DNA of 64,000 nucleotides from Neospora caninum Liverpool (taxonomy: Eukaryota; Apicomplexa; Conoidasida; Eucoccidiorida; Sarcocystidae), in contig NC_018387.1 of the NCBI RefSeq assembly GCF_000208865.1, positions 310,001 through 374,000 of the forward strand, in the 5' to 3' direction. Shown piece by piece: positions 14,101-23,900 of this stretch. The notes beneath the pieces were generated by a model that saw nothing but the letters and a program-made list of their open reading frames with translations, was not told the origin of the DNA and did not search any database. Positions within the stretch are counted from its first letter, which is position 1, and each line of letters starts with the position of its first letter. The position numbers were made by a program, and so were the translations under genes.

Positions 14101-14133
14101 CAACTCCGCAATCACGAATACGCACCAGAGCTC
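5123..14133 (-). CDS. Large multi-exon protein: PH-like start, coiled coil, RING-like C-terminus
   Basis: I do not recognise the protein. Well-supported exons with compatible phases: 10788-10742, 10677-10420, 10082-10049, 9702-8689, 8453-8379, 8138-8082, 7904-7806, 7210-7125, 7075-6947, 6727-5898, 5775-5542 and 5403-5123. The 5' part is more tentative: 14133-14006, 13101-12965, 12518-12434, 12307-12144, 11902-11819, 11377-11191 and 11023-10958. Together they encode at least 1330 residues; the start codon is not identified. The early exons (RKWVSVVASLSGFFF; DAWIVIIACSSADR) resemble PH-domain strands and the PH C-terminal helix. Exon 9702-8689 is Ser/Glu/Lys-rich and then a heptad coiled coil (LLTKERDEAVQLRDS), continued in the next four exons. 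The last exon has a cysteine cluster, HCCGK..CGCTVCRNCL..CPRC, like a RING finger with the usual His replaced by Cys. It may be two genes split near 11-11.8 kb. Confidence 0.55.
6057..6252 (-). repeat. Imperfect coding tandem repeat, two copies
   Basis: Within exon 6727-5898 of the coiled-coil gene, a block of about 72 bp occurs twice (6057-6130 and 6181-6252). Each copy encodes an ESRAG..TSLRTIPE.G.K unit, diverged at several codons. It looks like an internal duplication in a serine-rich, probably disordered region. Confidence 0.8.
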
Positions 14134-14775
14134 CTGGATAAGAAAAAATGTTACCGAGTTCTGTGCACCGCATTTGTACCAACTGCGTGTAGGTCACCGA
14201 GAAGCTACTGCGCACATCTGCCCGGCTTTTTGCCGGTGGCTGTCCATTCGAAAAAAACACTGGTTCCCTTCGATCATATCGACACCTTCTGCACACGACG
14301 GATCTACGCTACGCAGAAAAACCGTTCCCTAGCTTTTCTGCTGGGAACCGCCTAATCCTGAAGAACGCCTCTGCGGACTCCGCGGGCGTTCACGTCCCGG
14401 ATTTCGCGGAGCCTGTGTCCTATGGGTTAGAATCACCACCTCTCGAGGTGTTTTTTCCCCGCACCCGTCTCTACGCATTCAGCGGCCTGTCGTACCGAGT
14501 TCCCAAACGCGTTTCTCCCGATTCGCGAGTGCTCCTCGTCGACAGCCCGCTCCTGCTCGTTCTAATGCTTCCTAGATCGTTCCCCCGGTGGGATCTCCAC
14601 CTTCCTCCAGGAACGCCCTGACAGCCTGTTTCTCGTCGCCGCGAGGGGGACACCCACACGCTGACCCCACGCGACGAGGAACCCATCTGGAGTGTTTTTC
14701 ACGAGGGTCAAACGCCCCAGCTTGAGACGCGTCAGGTCGCCTCTACGGGGAACAAGTCTCCACACAAGCCCTCTC
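14134..14775. other. Gap between two minus-strand genes
   Basis: Contains the 3' flank of the 2044-codon gene and probably the 5' UTR and start codon of the PH/coiled-coil gene. Candidate starts for the latter lie near 14.18-14.27 kb, but none gives an unambiguous phase into the 14133 exon. No other coding signal is seen. Confidence 0.45.
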
Positions 14776-17700
14776 TCACATGCGCACTGACACATCTTGC
14801 TGGGAAGTTCGGCTCTCGCCAGGCGCCTGCATCCACTGAGAACCAGCCTCCCTGTCCTCCGCCTCTTCCCACTGCGATCCGAGGTCATCTGTCTCGGCCC
14901 TTTCCAAAAAAGACGCGGCGGCGGCTACAACTGCCTCTTCGCCGACCGCTTGAAACATTTCAATCATCAACTCGACGCATGCTGCAGTCGTGCGCGAGTC
15001 TTCACTGCCGCACGTCTTCTCCCCCGCCTCCTCGTCCTCAACGTTTCCACCTGCATCGCTAAGCGCACCCTCCAAGCACATCGTCTTGCTCCCACTCAAA
15101 TCGATTGTCAGCGGCGGATGAGCACCGACCGCCCTCCCATCCGGAGTTCCCTCGGATGCCGGAGACGTCTCCGCAGCCCCGCCGAGAAGCGACGAGACAT
15201 CGGAGGCCAGAAGTGACGCCTCTCCGCAGTCGCCGCCTTTCTCTGGGCAAGTGATGCTCCCGGACCACCCTGACAAGATCCGGCTCGCGACGGGAGACAA
15301 ATCGTAGGTAGACGTCGTTGTCGACGAGGCCCGAGAGAACGATCCAGCTGTGCACACAGTCGATCGGCTCGAGAAACGCCGGAGAGACGACAGAGACGTC
15401 GCACCCGACCCCACTCGCGACAGCACTGAGCCGCGCCCCCACGCGGGCCCTGCGCCAGGTTTCCCGTCTGCTTCGGCGCCATCTTCCGCGTTCCCTGTGG
15501 GCTCCACGATTCCGCTCAAAGCATCGGCTGCACTCATATCATGGCCTGACACGAGCGTCGGTTCGCTCTCCTCAGGCAGAAGCGACAAGTCGTTTGAAAA
15601 ACCCACGACTCCCACTCGGGCTTCTTCTCCGCCCTTTTGGTCTCGAACCTCCACACCTGCGACGCGCGCCCCTGCCTCGACCGACTCGACGCCAGCCTGC
15701 GTTGCGCCTGAGGGAGTTCCCCCTGGGTCACCAAAGACGGCGCTCCGCTCGCCCTCGTGCTTGCCCACCTGAAGGCTCCCCGCGCCGCACGCATGCGCCC
15801 TGTGTGAATACAACTCGGTCGCCGGAACTTGCCGCGGATCTGCAGACAACGAAAGAGGCGGTGGCGGTTCGGTCGAAGAACACAAAACGGGTTCCCGGCC
15901 GGACACGTGACTCACGCAACGCTGCTCGTTCACCTCCGAAGGCGTCGCCTCGCCGGACTGCTGCTTGGCGGGGGGTTCCACAGACTGTCCACGCATTTCC
16001 TCTGGGTCGTCCGGCCCTTCCAGAGTCCGGTCCAGAACGCGTGCATCCACTGATTTGGAAGGCTCGACTTCCGAGACGTCTCCACTCGGCGCAGACACCG
16101 GCGCGGAACCTGCCGCCAACCGATCCGGTTCGCGCCACTGCAGTGCTTCTTCGATGTCTTTTATGCCGCAGGGAATGCCCAGTAGGAACTGGAGCTTCCG
16201 TCGTTTCCGCATGTGCTCCTCGTCGACCCCGTTCTCCTTGCTCTCCTGTCCACTTCCTCCGAACGCGCCGTCAGCCACGCCAGATTTCCCTGCCGCAGCC
16301 GCCGCAGCCGCCGCAGCCGCCGCGTCAGGCAGAGCTCCTGACACCGTGCGTTTATTCCTGGGCACTGGATTCCCTGTGCAGGCCTGTAACACCTGTTCCG
16401 CCGCGCGTTCCTCTCCCCCGCCCGCATACCCTCCGTGGGGAAGCATGCCTGCTATCAGGCACTCAAGGGAAGAGAGGTTCACTCCGGCTTCGCTGCGTTC
16501 CGTCTTCTTCCACCCGCGGGGATCTCCCAGGCGGGCGTTTCTCGCAAATTCCTTGGCCAGAACCGCTGCTTGAATCGGCGAGCAGAGAGGCGGTTTCTCG
16601 GCCCCAGCCGCCGAGCTCTTGCTCCACGCGTTTGGCTCTGGAAGCCCTTGGCCGCGCTCCATCCTGGAGTGTCTCTGTCGCCAGGCGCCTCGTGACGGGG
16701 CGTGCATGAAGCCCGACCGCCTTTCGTCCGTGTCGCCAACTCGCGATTCGTTCGCCAGGGGCAGATACAGCCCTTTGCCTTTCGCCGACGATCCCGGCAC
16801 CGTCGAACTCTCTCTGTGTCCTTCAACACGCGCGGCCTGACCCGCTTCGGACGCGAGTTGTGAACCGCTCCGCGGCCTCGCGGGACTGTCTTCCTCGGCC
16901 GCGCAGCCTTCGCTCGAGACCGCCGAGGGTGGGGAGTTCGTCCCCGCTCGCTCGGCCGAAGACGTCCGCAGCGAGTGGCGCGCGGATCGGCCACCATTCA
17001 GCTGGCCTTTCTTCTGGCCTTCGATGCGACTCCGGAGAACGGCTGCAGCCGCCGCATGCAACGCGTCGAGCTGTCGTTGAGTGGCGTCGGGCGCAGACGG
17101 CGCGTGCCCGCTGTGGATCGCCCCACGCTGGTAGGTCCCCGCGGAGCCGGAAGATCGCCTTCCTGGTTCGTCGGGATGCTTTTCGCGCCGCGAAGTCTCT
17201 TTCGCCCTGCGGTGGCCGTTTCGCGAGTTCGGCGCCACAGACGGGCTCCGGCGTGAACCCCCCGACCGCGCACGCACCAAACTGCCTGGACCTTTCCCGC
17301 CTTTCGCCACTCGACTGTCGAAAGACTCGGGGACTTGGTTGCCGCTGGTCTTCCCTGCGCTCGCGGGCTTTGCAAGGCCGGGAACGCTCTCCAGATGCGC
17401 CTGCCGCCGAACCACCGTCCTGGAGGGAAACGGCGAAGACAGGCGCGCGTTCAAAGAAGCGACTCGGGCTTCCGCCAGCGAGCGAATCGGAGCGCAGCCA
17501 GTCTGGGCGGACTGCAGCGACGGCTGCCCCCGCACACCCTTTTTCACGTTCGTCTCTCGAGTCTGCAGCGCCGCTCTCTGCGCGCCGCCCTCGTCGGTTC
17601 GGACCTGCCTCGCCCCCGGCCTGGGGCCGTGCAGCTCTGGGCGAGAGGCGCCGACGCCGCCGGGACCCCACATGCTTGGCTCTGCACCATCACCCGACCG

Positions 17701-20700
17701 GGACAGGGCTGTGACTGTCTCCACGCGTCCTGGACCGTCTTGGAAAACTGCGTCCCCCCTGCCGTCGTAGCACGACTTTGCCCACGACCCTACGCCGAAG
17801 CCGTCGGTGCTGCCGGTCGCCGCTTCGAGACTTCCTGTCGCCGTCCTGTCGTGTGCGGAGCCCGTTCGCAGTGGACAGCCCGTCTCTTCTTGAGGCGACC
17901 TGGACTGCCCGAGCAATTTATGGAGTTCCAGGCTCGCCTGCACTGACTGTTCGTTCGCGCTTCCCAGCGGACTGTCCATCGTCGACACTCTCGACGGCCC
18001 CAGGACACGGTCTGTGTCTGACCGCGCCCCCGGCGACGTCGGAGTCTCTGAGGCTCTGCCGCGAGCTCTCTCGTCTGCCTGGCCGCGGAGCGTCTCAAGC
18101 AGGGACTCCAGAACCGTCCGCGGCCACGACTCGAGAAGCGTTCCGTTCCCGCTGCCAGCCGCCACGCCCCTGTCGGTAGCGTCTCCGTGCTGGAAGTCCG
18201 CTCCGACGCGACTCTCCCATGCGTCGCGATTTCCGCCGCGCCTCTCGCCGTCCACTGCGCCTGGGTGGAACGCGTTCTTCCAAGCCCGCTCCGGCGTCGC
18301 ACTCTCTGCCTTCGCCTGCTTGCTGCCTTGCTTCTCGGGAATCCACCCCAGGAAAAGGAAAGTGTCTTCGCACGCGTCCGCCAGGGCGACAGCAGCCGCC
18401 GCCGTCTCCCGCGGGCCGAGACGAAAGGGACGTCCCTGCGTCGCGCGCGGCACCTGCGGCGAGCGAGGGTTCGCCCGACACGTCGAAAAAGCCGCGCGAC
18501 TCGAACCGCTCAAGGGCCCGTTCACGGCGCCTGCGAGCTCGGGTCTGCGCGCGCAAGCTGCGTACGCCTTCTCCACCGCGTCGCCGCCAGCGAACACGCC
18601 GTGAGCACGGTCCGAGTCACCGAGCCTTCCCCGCCCGCCGCCCGAGCAGCTCGCCTCTGCTGCAGCACGCATCCAACTGGAGAACCGACCGCCGCCTGCG
18701 GCACTGTGAAACCCATCACGCTCGCCCCTCCAGCAGCCCCAAGCGATCTGGTCGCTTCTCTCCAGCGGCCGCGCCCCGCCTCTGCTCGGCGCCCCACACC
18801 CTGGCCCGCTCAGCCCCGGGCAGTGCACAGCCAGCGAGTCCCCCTGCGCGCTCGTCCCCTCGCGTCCCCAAAAAGTCGCGGCACTCCCCCAGCCACACGC
18901 CGCTGCCTCCTTCGGGCATCCTCCCGTTCTCCACTCTTTGGTGCTCGACGGCGAGCCGCACTTGACCGCATGCGCGCTGCATCCACACACTCTCGGTCGG
19001 GGCGCACAGGAGCAGTGTCGCGCCGGGAAGCAAGCCTGGAGTGCTTCCTCTCTCCAGGCCTCGCCCGTGGAGGTCTCCGGATGACTCCTCTTCCCCGCTT
19101 GCAGGCCGTTCGCCGGCGAGGCGGCGCCTGGCGTCGACTGCGGGCGCGACACGGTCTCCGACGCGTTCGTGCACCCTGGGTACTGGCGCTTGCGTGAATC
19201 CGAAGAACCCGCAACCGACAGAGAACAGGGCGCTTCCCGTTGAACGTTCTCGGCACCTGTACCGACAGCCAAACTGTCGCCGTCTTCTCCCGAGCCGGGA
19301 CACGTGGACTCCGGAGACGCCGAGCCACAGCAGTGGCGGTCTCTGCCGTCGATGCCGCCGCCCGCAGAGCGCGGAGTCGACAGAGCAGGATGGGAAAGAT
19401 CGACGCTTTGGAGCTCGATCGCGGCCGCCGTGGCCGCCTCAGCCGCCACGACTGAGACGAAAACGTCCTCGTCAATGCTTGATGTCTGTGCACACACACA
19501 GCACAAAAACAGAGGGTCGCGAAACAAATCTGGTGAGAACGCGCTAGGGCCCGTCTTGGTAAGGGCGTCATCTCCAGCAGCTGAGAGCCGGAACTCTATC
19601 GTGTACGCCAAACGCGAGGAAAGAAAACTCTGCATCTGCAAAACCAGCCTTTTCGACACAAAGCTGTCTCCGGCGACAGCCCTTTTGTTTTTTCTCGTTT
19701 GGTGCCCCGCAGGTGTCCTTCTTACCCGAACGAGGCGCGACCCCGGCGATGACGCAGCGCGAGGCGTGGCTTCCCCGGATCCTTCTTGCAGACCTGTCGG
19801 ACTCCCGTCCTCTCCGGTTCGCCGTAAGACGAGGCGCGGTCTGAGCCGCTGGTTCCCGTTCCCTGCATGCGTCGAGCACTCTCGATTCAGCACCTGCGCG
19901 GAGAGTGCACGCCCTGCCGGCTCCGCCGCGTTCTCTGGAAGGGTGCGCGGTTCTTTCTCTTCACGAACTCCAGGCTCGACCGCCGCGTTTGGCCTCCGCG
20001 CCTGCCTCGCATCTGCCTCCTTCGTTTGCTCCATTTCCGCCGACGGCCTTTCCGCGGACGTCCCCCCGTCTTCCTCCTCTTCTCTGGACACCTCGGGGCT
20101 TCCTACCGTCTCTGTTCCCGAGGCGTGCCTCGCTTTCACTGAGTCTTGGCAATCCACGAGACGCTGTTCTCCCCCGCGAGCTCGCGGCACGCTCCCCTCC
20201 ACCGTTTCCACACCTGGGCTCTGCATTGATTTTTGAACACCATGAACCTCGGGTCCAAACTGCGTGGCGTCAGTCGCTGTTTTTGAGTCCGGGAACTTCT
20301 TCTCCAGGTCGTTTGCTTCATTCGCGTGCGCCGCACCCCCCGAGGAAACCCGCGTTTCTCCGCCGACCCTCTGAACAATGCGACATCCTTCCGCTGGGGT
20401 TTCGGCCCCAGTCGCTGCATGCGCTGCTGCTTTGTCTTTCACCACGAAACAGTCGTTCCGCTCGAATGCCGTTCCGGCCCTCGCCCTGGGTGTATCGTCG
20501 ACGAGCTCTGCGCTGTCTCCCTCGGTCCACGCGCCTTTCAGCACGCACAGCTTCTTCGTCTCGCTCGGCGACTTGTCTTGCTCGACAGAAGTGCTTTCCT
20601 GGTCACTCAGTTCATGGCCTGCCTGGAGCGCGAGGGTTGTCGGCGAAAACTGCTCCCGCGCCTCCTCCACGGACGCGCTGTCCGAGAATACGCCGGTGGA

Positions 20701-20910
20701 GGCTGCGGTGTCGCTGCCTGGAGGCGAGAGGTCCTCGTCTTTGTCTTTCGACTTTCGCTCCTGGGAGAGACGAGCGGGGTCGTCGGGCACGTGCTCCGCC
20801 GCAGACTCCCGACTGCGCGCCACATCTTTCGCGACATCGCAAGCGCGACGTAGTTTCTGCAGACTGGGCGTTGCGACCGGCAGCATGGTTTGCCCAAGAC
20901 GCTCAAACAT
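14776..20910 (-). CDS. Hypothetical 2044-residue low-complexity protein
   Basis: A single open frame of 2044 codons. The start at 20910 is preceded by an A-rich context (GGAAAATGTTTG); a second Met lies eight codons in. I do not recognise a conserved domain. The protein is rich in Ser, Gly, Glu, Ala and Arg, with an alanine run near residues 1528-1539, a basic RKRRK cluster near 1568 that could be a nuclear localisation signal, and short helical stretches (QRQLDALHAAAAAVLRSR near 1277; IQAAVLAKEFARNARLG). A GTAAGA..TTTTGCAG pair at 19725-19636 would remove exactly 90 nt in frame, and an acceptor-like TGTGCACAG lies near 19500, so one or two short introns are possible. Uninterrupted length and codon-position GC bias make it very likely real. 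Long frames on the opposite strand (for example 15318-16709 and 19905-21197) are GC-driven shadows. Confidence 0.75.
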   Translation of the reverse strand: MFERLGQTMLPVATPSLQKLRRACDVAKDVARSRESAAEHVPDDPARLSQERKSKDKDEDLSPPGSDTAASTGVFSDSASVEEAREQFSPTTLALQAGHELSDQESTSVEQDKSPSETKKLCVLKGAWTEGDSAELVDDTPRARAGTAFERNDCFVVKDKAAAHAATGAETPAEGCRIVQRVGGETRVSSGGAAHANEANDLEKKFPDSKTATDATQFGPEVHGVQKSMQSPGVETVEGSVPRARGGEQRLVDCQDSVKARHASGTETVGSPEVSREEEEDGGTSAERPSAEMEQTKEADARQARRPNAAVEPGVREEKEPRTLPENAAEPAGRALSAQVLNRECSTHAGNGNQRLRPRLVLRRTGEDGSPTGLQEGSGEATPRAASSPGSRLVRVRRTPAGHQTRKNKRAVAGDSFVSKRLVLQMQSFLSSRLAYTIEFRLSAAGDDALTKTGPSAFSPDLFRDPLFLCCVCAQTSSIDEDVFVSVVAAEAATAAAIELQSVDLSHPALSTPRSAGGGIDGRDRHCCGSASPESTCPGSGEDGDSLAVGTGAENVQREAPCSLSVAGSSDSRKRQYPGCTNASETVSRPQSTPGAASPANGLQAGKRSHPETSTGEAWREEALQACFPARHCSCAPRPRVCGCSAHAVKCGSPSSTKEWRTGGCPKEAAACGWGSAATFWGREGTSAQGDSLAVHCPGLSGPGCGAPSRGGARPLERSDQIAWGCWRGERDGFHSAAGGGRFSSWMRAAAEASCSGGGRGRLGDSDRAHGVFAGGDAVEKAYAACARRPELAGAVNGPLSGSSRAAFSTCRANPRSPQVPRATQGRPFRLGPRETAAAAVALADACEDTFLFLGWIPEKQGSKQAKAESATPERAWKNAFHPGAVDGERRGGNRDAWESRVGADFQHGDATDRGVAAGSGNGTLLESWPRTVLESLLETLRGQADERARGRASETPTSPGARSDTDRVLGPSRVSTMDSPLGSANEQSVQASLELHKLLGQSRSPQEETGCPLRTGSAHDRTATGSLEAATGSTDGFGVGSWAKSCYDGRGDAVFQDGPGRVETVTALSRSGDGAEPSMWGPGGVGASRPELHGPRPGARQVRTDEGGAQRAALQTRETNVKKGVRGQPSLQSAQTGCAPIRSLAEARVASLNARLSSPFPSRTVVRRQAHLESVPGLAKPASAGKTSGNQVPESFDSRVAKGGKGPGSLVRARSGGSRRSPSVAPNSRNGHRRAKETSRREKHPDEPGRRSSGSAGTYQRGAIHSGHAPSAPDATQRQLDALHAAAAAVLRSRIEGQKKGQLNGGRSARHSLRTSSAERAGTNSPPSAVSSEGCAAEEDSPARPRSGSQLASEAGQAARVEGHRESSTVPGSSAKGKGLYLPLANESRVGDTDERRSGFMHAPSRGAWRQRHSRMERGQGLPEPNAWSKSSAAGAEKPPLCSPIQAAVLAKEFARNARLGDPRGWKKTERSEAGVNLSSLECLIAGMLPHGGYAGGGEERAAEQVLQACTGNPVPRNKRTVSGALPDAAAAAAAAAAAGKSGVADGAFGGSGQESKENGVDEEHMRKRRKLQFLLGIPCGIKDIEEALQWREPDRLAAGSAPVSAPSGDVSEVEPSKSVDARVLDRTLEGPDDPEEMRGQSVEPPAKQQSGEATPSEVNEQRCVSHVSGREPVLCSSTEPPPPLSLSADPRQVPATELYSHRAHACGAGSLQVGKHEGERSAVFGDPGGTPSGATQAGVESVEAGARVAGVEVRDQKGGEEARVGVVGFSNDLSLLPEESEPTLVSGHDMSAADALSGIVEPTGNAEDGAEADGKPGAGPAWGRGSVLSRVGSGATSLSSLRRFSSRSTVCTAGSFSRASSTTTSTYDLSPVASRILSGWSGSITCPEKGGDCGEASLLASDVSSLLGGAAETSPASEGTPDGRAVGAHPPLTIDLSGSKTMCLEGALSDAGGNVEDEEAGEKTCGSEDSRTTAACVELMIEMFQAVGEEAVVAAAASFLERAETDDLGSQWEEAEDREAGSQWMQAPGESRTSQQDVSVRM
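16287..16326 (-). repeat. GCN repeat encoding a poly-alanine run
   Basis: Near-perfect CCGCAG/GCC triplet repetition in the 2044-codon gene encodes about eleven to twelve consecutive alanines (PDAAAA...AGKSG). It is a typical replication-slippage tract and likely polymorphic between strains. Confidence 0.85.
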
Positions 20911-23900
20911 TTTCCACAGAGTCTTCCCGAGTCCGACCTAGAGCCGCCCGCCGCCGCTGTTACCCCGAAGGCCGCAAGCGGCGTCCTGCGCGGCTTCGAC
21001 GCACACACGCCAAAGAAAACGGGGACCGTCTGCTGGACTCGACTGTGTGCACCCTGGAAAAAACGGAAAAAACTCCTGGCCAACTTGCCAGCGGAGTGCC
21101 CACGAAAACGAAGGCTCTTGTCCTTTTCGTCTGGATTCTGTGCACCGCCCGCCGAGCACGCGTTTTTTCGTTCTTGGGACAGTCGGCAGGACGCTGAGCA
21201 CCGCACAGCCGCTCTGTGAACGCTAGGTCGCGACTTCCAGTCGACTTTCCTCGAAACCATTCCCACAAGAAAACTTCCCGTTCTACCCCCAGGAGGGGTG
21301 TCCTCACTAGACACCTGGATTCTCTCGGCAGGTCACTGCACTGGATACCCGCGCGCTGGGTTCCTGCCCCTCGATGAGTCGACCGATGTTCTAAAGCTCC
21401 GACGGACGAATGCGAGAGTCGCGGAACGGGACCGACGGAGTATGACGGAAGCACGCGAGAAGCTTTGACTGATCCGAAACGTTTCAAAGCGGCTATTACC
21501 TGCTCTTTTCCCGCGAGAAGGTGGTCAGGGACCGGAGCCGGCTGGGTCCCCCGGTCCGGGACTCCCAACGCACACACACCGGAAGTGTTGAGGTAAAAAA
21601 CGCGAACAGAAGAAAAAAAGACGAATGCACACTCTTTGTCGGGGCTTCGTCCACACTGCACGGGGTTCTGCTCACAATCACGGACACGGCGACTGTCGGG
21701 TTGCCCCAACGGCTGAGTTTTCCCGGTGACACGCGATGACCCTTTCGCAGCGGAAAGAAGACACCGTACCAATCGCAGAAAGCGAATGCGAAACTACGAA
21801 AAAGAGAAGGGGAAAAAGGCCTGTCTCTTCTCTACCGCGTCACCTGGACGGCAGTTCTCCTCCCGCGAGAGGACCTCGAGAGAAAGGCACAATCGGGAGA
21901 CATGAGGGGTTGGACATACGCGAAAATCGAGGGGACATCGGGTTTGAAAAAGAGACGCCCCCCACGCGATTCACCCGCCAGTGATACACGCGCGTGGAGG
22001 TGGCTAGACGACGCAATCGCGTCGCCGACTTTTTCTCGCGAGCAGGCGTCCGCCGCGAACCTGAGCGGTTCGGCCTTTTCGGCAACGAAAGAAATCCACA
22101 CGAGTCACGCCCGCCGGGGGCTGAAACCATGAAAACGCTTCACGCCGGGAACTCTCGCTTCTCCCCCGACGGCGCGCTCGCCTTGCAGCTGAATGGCTTT
22201 CTCGGGCAAAACCAGCTGCGGCACTGGACGACGCCCAGCGAAGCAAACGGTGTGCAAACGAACTCGGCCAGAAGGAACGCGCAATGCGTTGCGGCGCCCG
22301 ACCGAAAAGTGGAAACGGCGTCGTGGCTGGCGACCGCAGTTTTCTCCGGAAACAGCAAGCAAACGCAGAAAAAAGCCTTTTCCTGCCTGGTGACTCTCGA
22401 GATTCGCCACGCAACACACCACTGGCCCCACACACTTCACCACCTTTCCTCTCTGTGTGCTCTCCCCCGAATTCGGCGTCTGTTTGCGTGCGGACGGAGA
22501 CCCTCTCGGCATGGCATCCACCCGCCCTCTTTTCTCCCGGCGTCTCCGACGGGCGCGAGGTCGGTGTCGAGTAGACACCCTGAGACGGGCTGAAAACGCG
22601 AACGATGCACGCAGAGAGACCGAGAATTAGGAGCGCCTTTTGTGACCCGTGTCCTGCACACAGCGGTAAACACAAACGGCAGAAACGGGAAGGCGCAACA
22701 GACGCGCACAAAACGGTGGACAGGCGAAAACTGCGCAACGTCGGCTCTTGGATCGGCCACGCAGCTCGTAACACACACCGGGGGGTGCGTCCACGAATCG
22801 AGACGCGCGTCGAGGAGTTCTCTCGGGGCTGTCGGCGAAGACCCGACGCCAGAAAGAGAGCGCCCTGAAAGATCGCGGCGAACAACAGGCGACCTGCGCG
22901 CCTGTCGTACTCCAGCTGTTGGTGAATTTCGGGGGTGGGGGGAAGGGGGGGAGGTGTTGACGTCTTTCGGATCGCGCAGAATGAAGAGTCGCGGATTCGT
23001 GGTGAGATCAGAGAATTTCACACCATTCGGGGGATAGCAGGTGGACACAAAGCAGTGGCGAAGAAGAACTCAATCGCGAGCGAAAGATCTGCGTTCGTTA
23101 AACGAGGCTGTGCCGAGCCTGCCGCGCAAGGCGGTGGAGTGACGCAGTCGCCTCTCTGTTCGCGAACAGGTCAGCCGCGGCAGTTTGTGGCGAGGATCCT
23201 CGTTTCCGCGTTGCACGCTGGTGTAGACGACCGGGGCGCGGATATTTGACGGTTGGAAGCGCAGCCAATTGTGCACGAGAAGGGGAGAAAGGCGTTGAGA
23301 GAGAGAGGAAGACGCAAGAGGTGTCGACAGTGTGTGCCGAGACCGGATGTGACCGCTTGCCAGCGATTATGTGCCACGATCTTGCCACTGTATGGATGCT
23401 TCCGCGTGCCTCGTGGGCGAGCGTCGTGGAGAGGAATGCTCTGGAAGAAACCGCCGCAAAAGTTGGCTGATCTCGGAGGGGCGCCGTCTTCGTCTTGAGA
23501 ATTTATTGAAACGTGAGAGATATTCCTGAAACGCGTGTGTCGCTGGAGGGTGATTTGGGACTGGGAGGAGGTCGTGGCGCCGGCCAACCACTGGCGCTCG
23601 GAGATTTTGTAATTATTAGCGGCAAAGTGTGCGTAGCAGGTTGGCAGACTTGGAACTATTGGAGCGAACACACTAGCAGAGCCTCTGGACTGCCAGAGAA
23701 AAAGGGGTAAAGACGTGGATCGCGGGAGGCACGGGACTCTGCGGCTACACAGACTGCGCCCCGCACTGGGGGACGGAGGTCCGGTGCGGTGCTTTCCGCT
23801 CAAAGGACGAAAGGATAGGTTTCGAGCGTGTGTGTGGCCGTTACGAGAAACGGATGGATTCATTCGCACACAATAACGCCGCGGAACTCTACAGCCGCAC

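Noticed and set aside
14133..14155. 21-bp GTAAC..CCAG as a micro-intron
   Set aside because: Too short to be spliced. The acceptor end is good, but the donor must lie elsewhere, or the sequence is simply coding.
16287..16326. Possible CRISPR-like or satellite array
   Set aside because: It is a GCN triplet run coding for alanine. No spaced direct repeats of CRISPR type exist anywhere in the window, which is eukaryotic.
15318..16709. 463-codon plus-strand frame opposite the 2044-codon gene
   Set aside because: It is the antisense shadow of a GC-rich coding exon: Arg/Pro/Ser-rich, no domain, and entirely covered by the longer, better supported frame. The same applies to 16860-17714, 18187-19197 and 19905-21197.
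22004..22885. 293-codon minus-strand frame in the large intergenic gap
   Set aside because: Overlaps other long frames on both strands in GC-rich sequence, lacks a recognisable motif and shows no linked splice sites.
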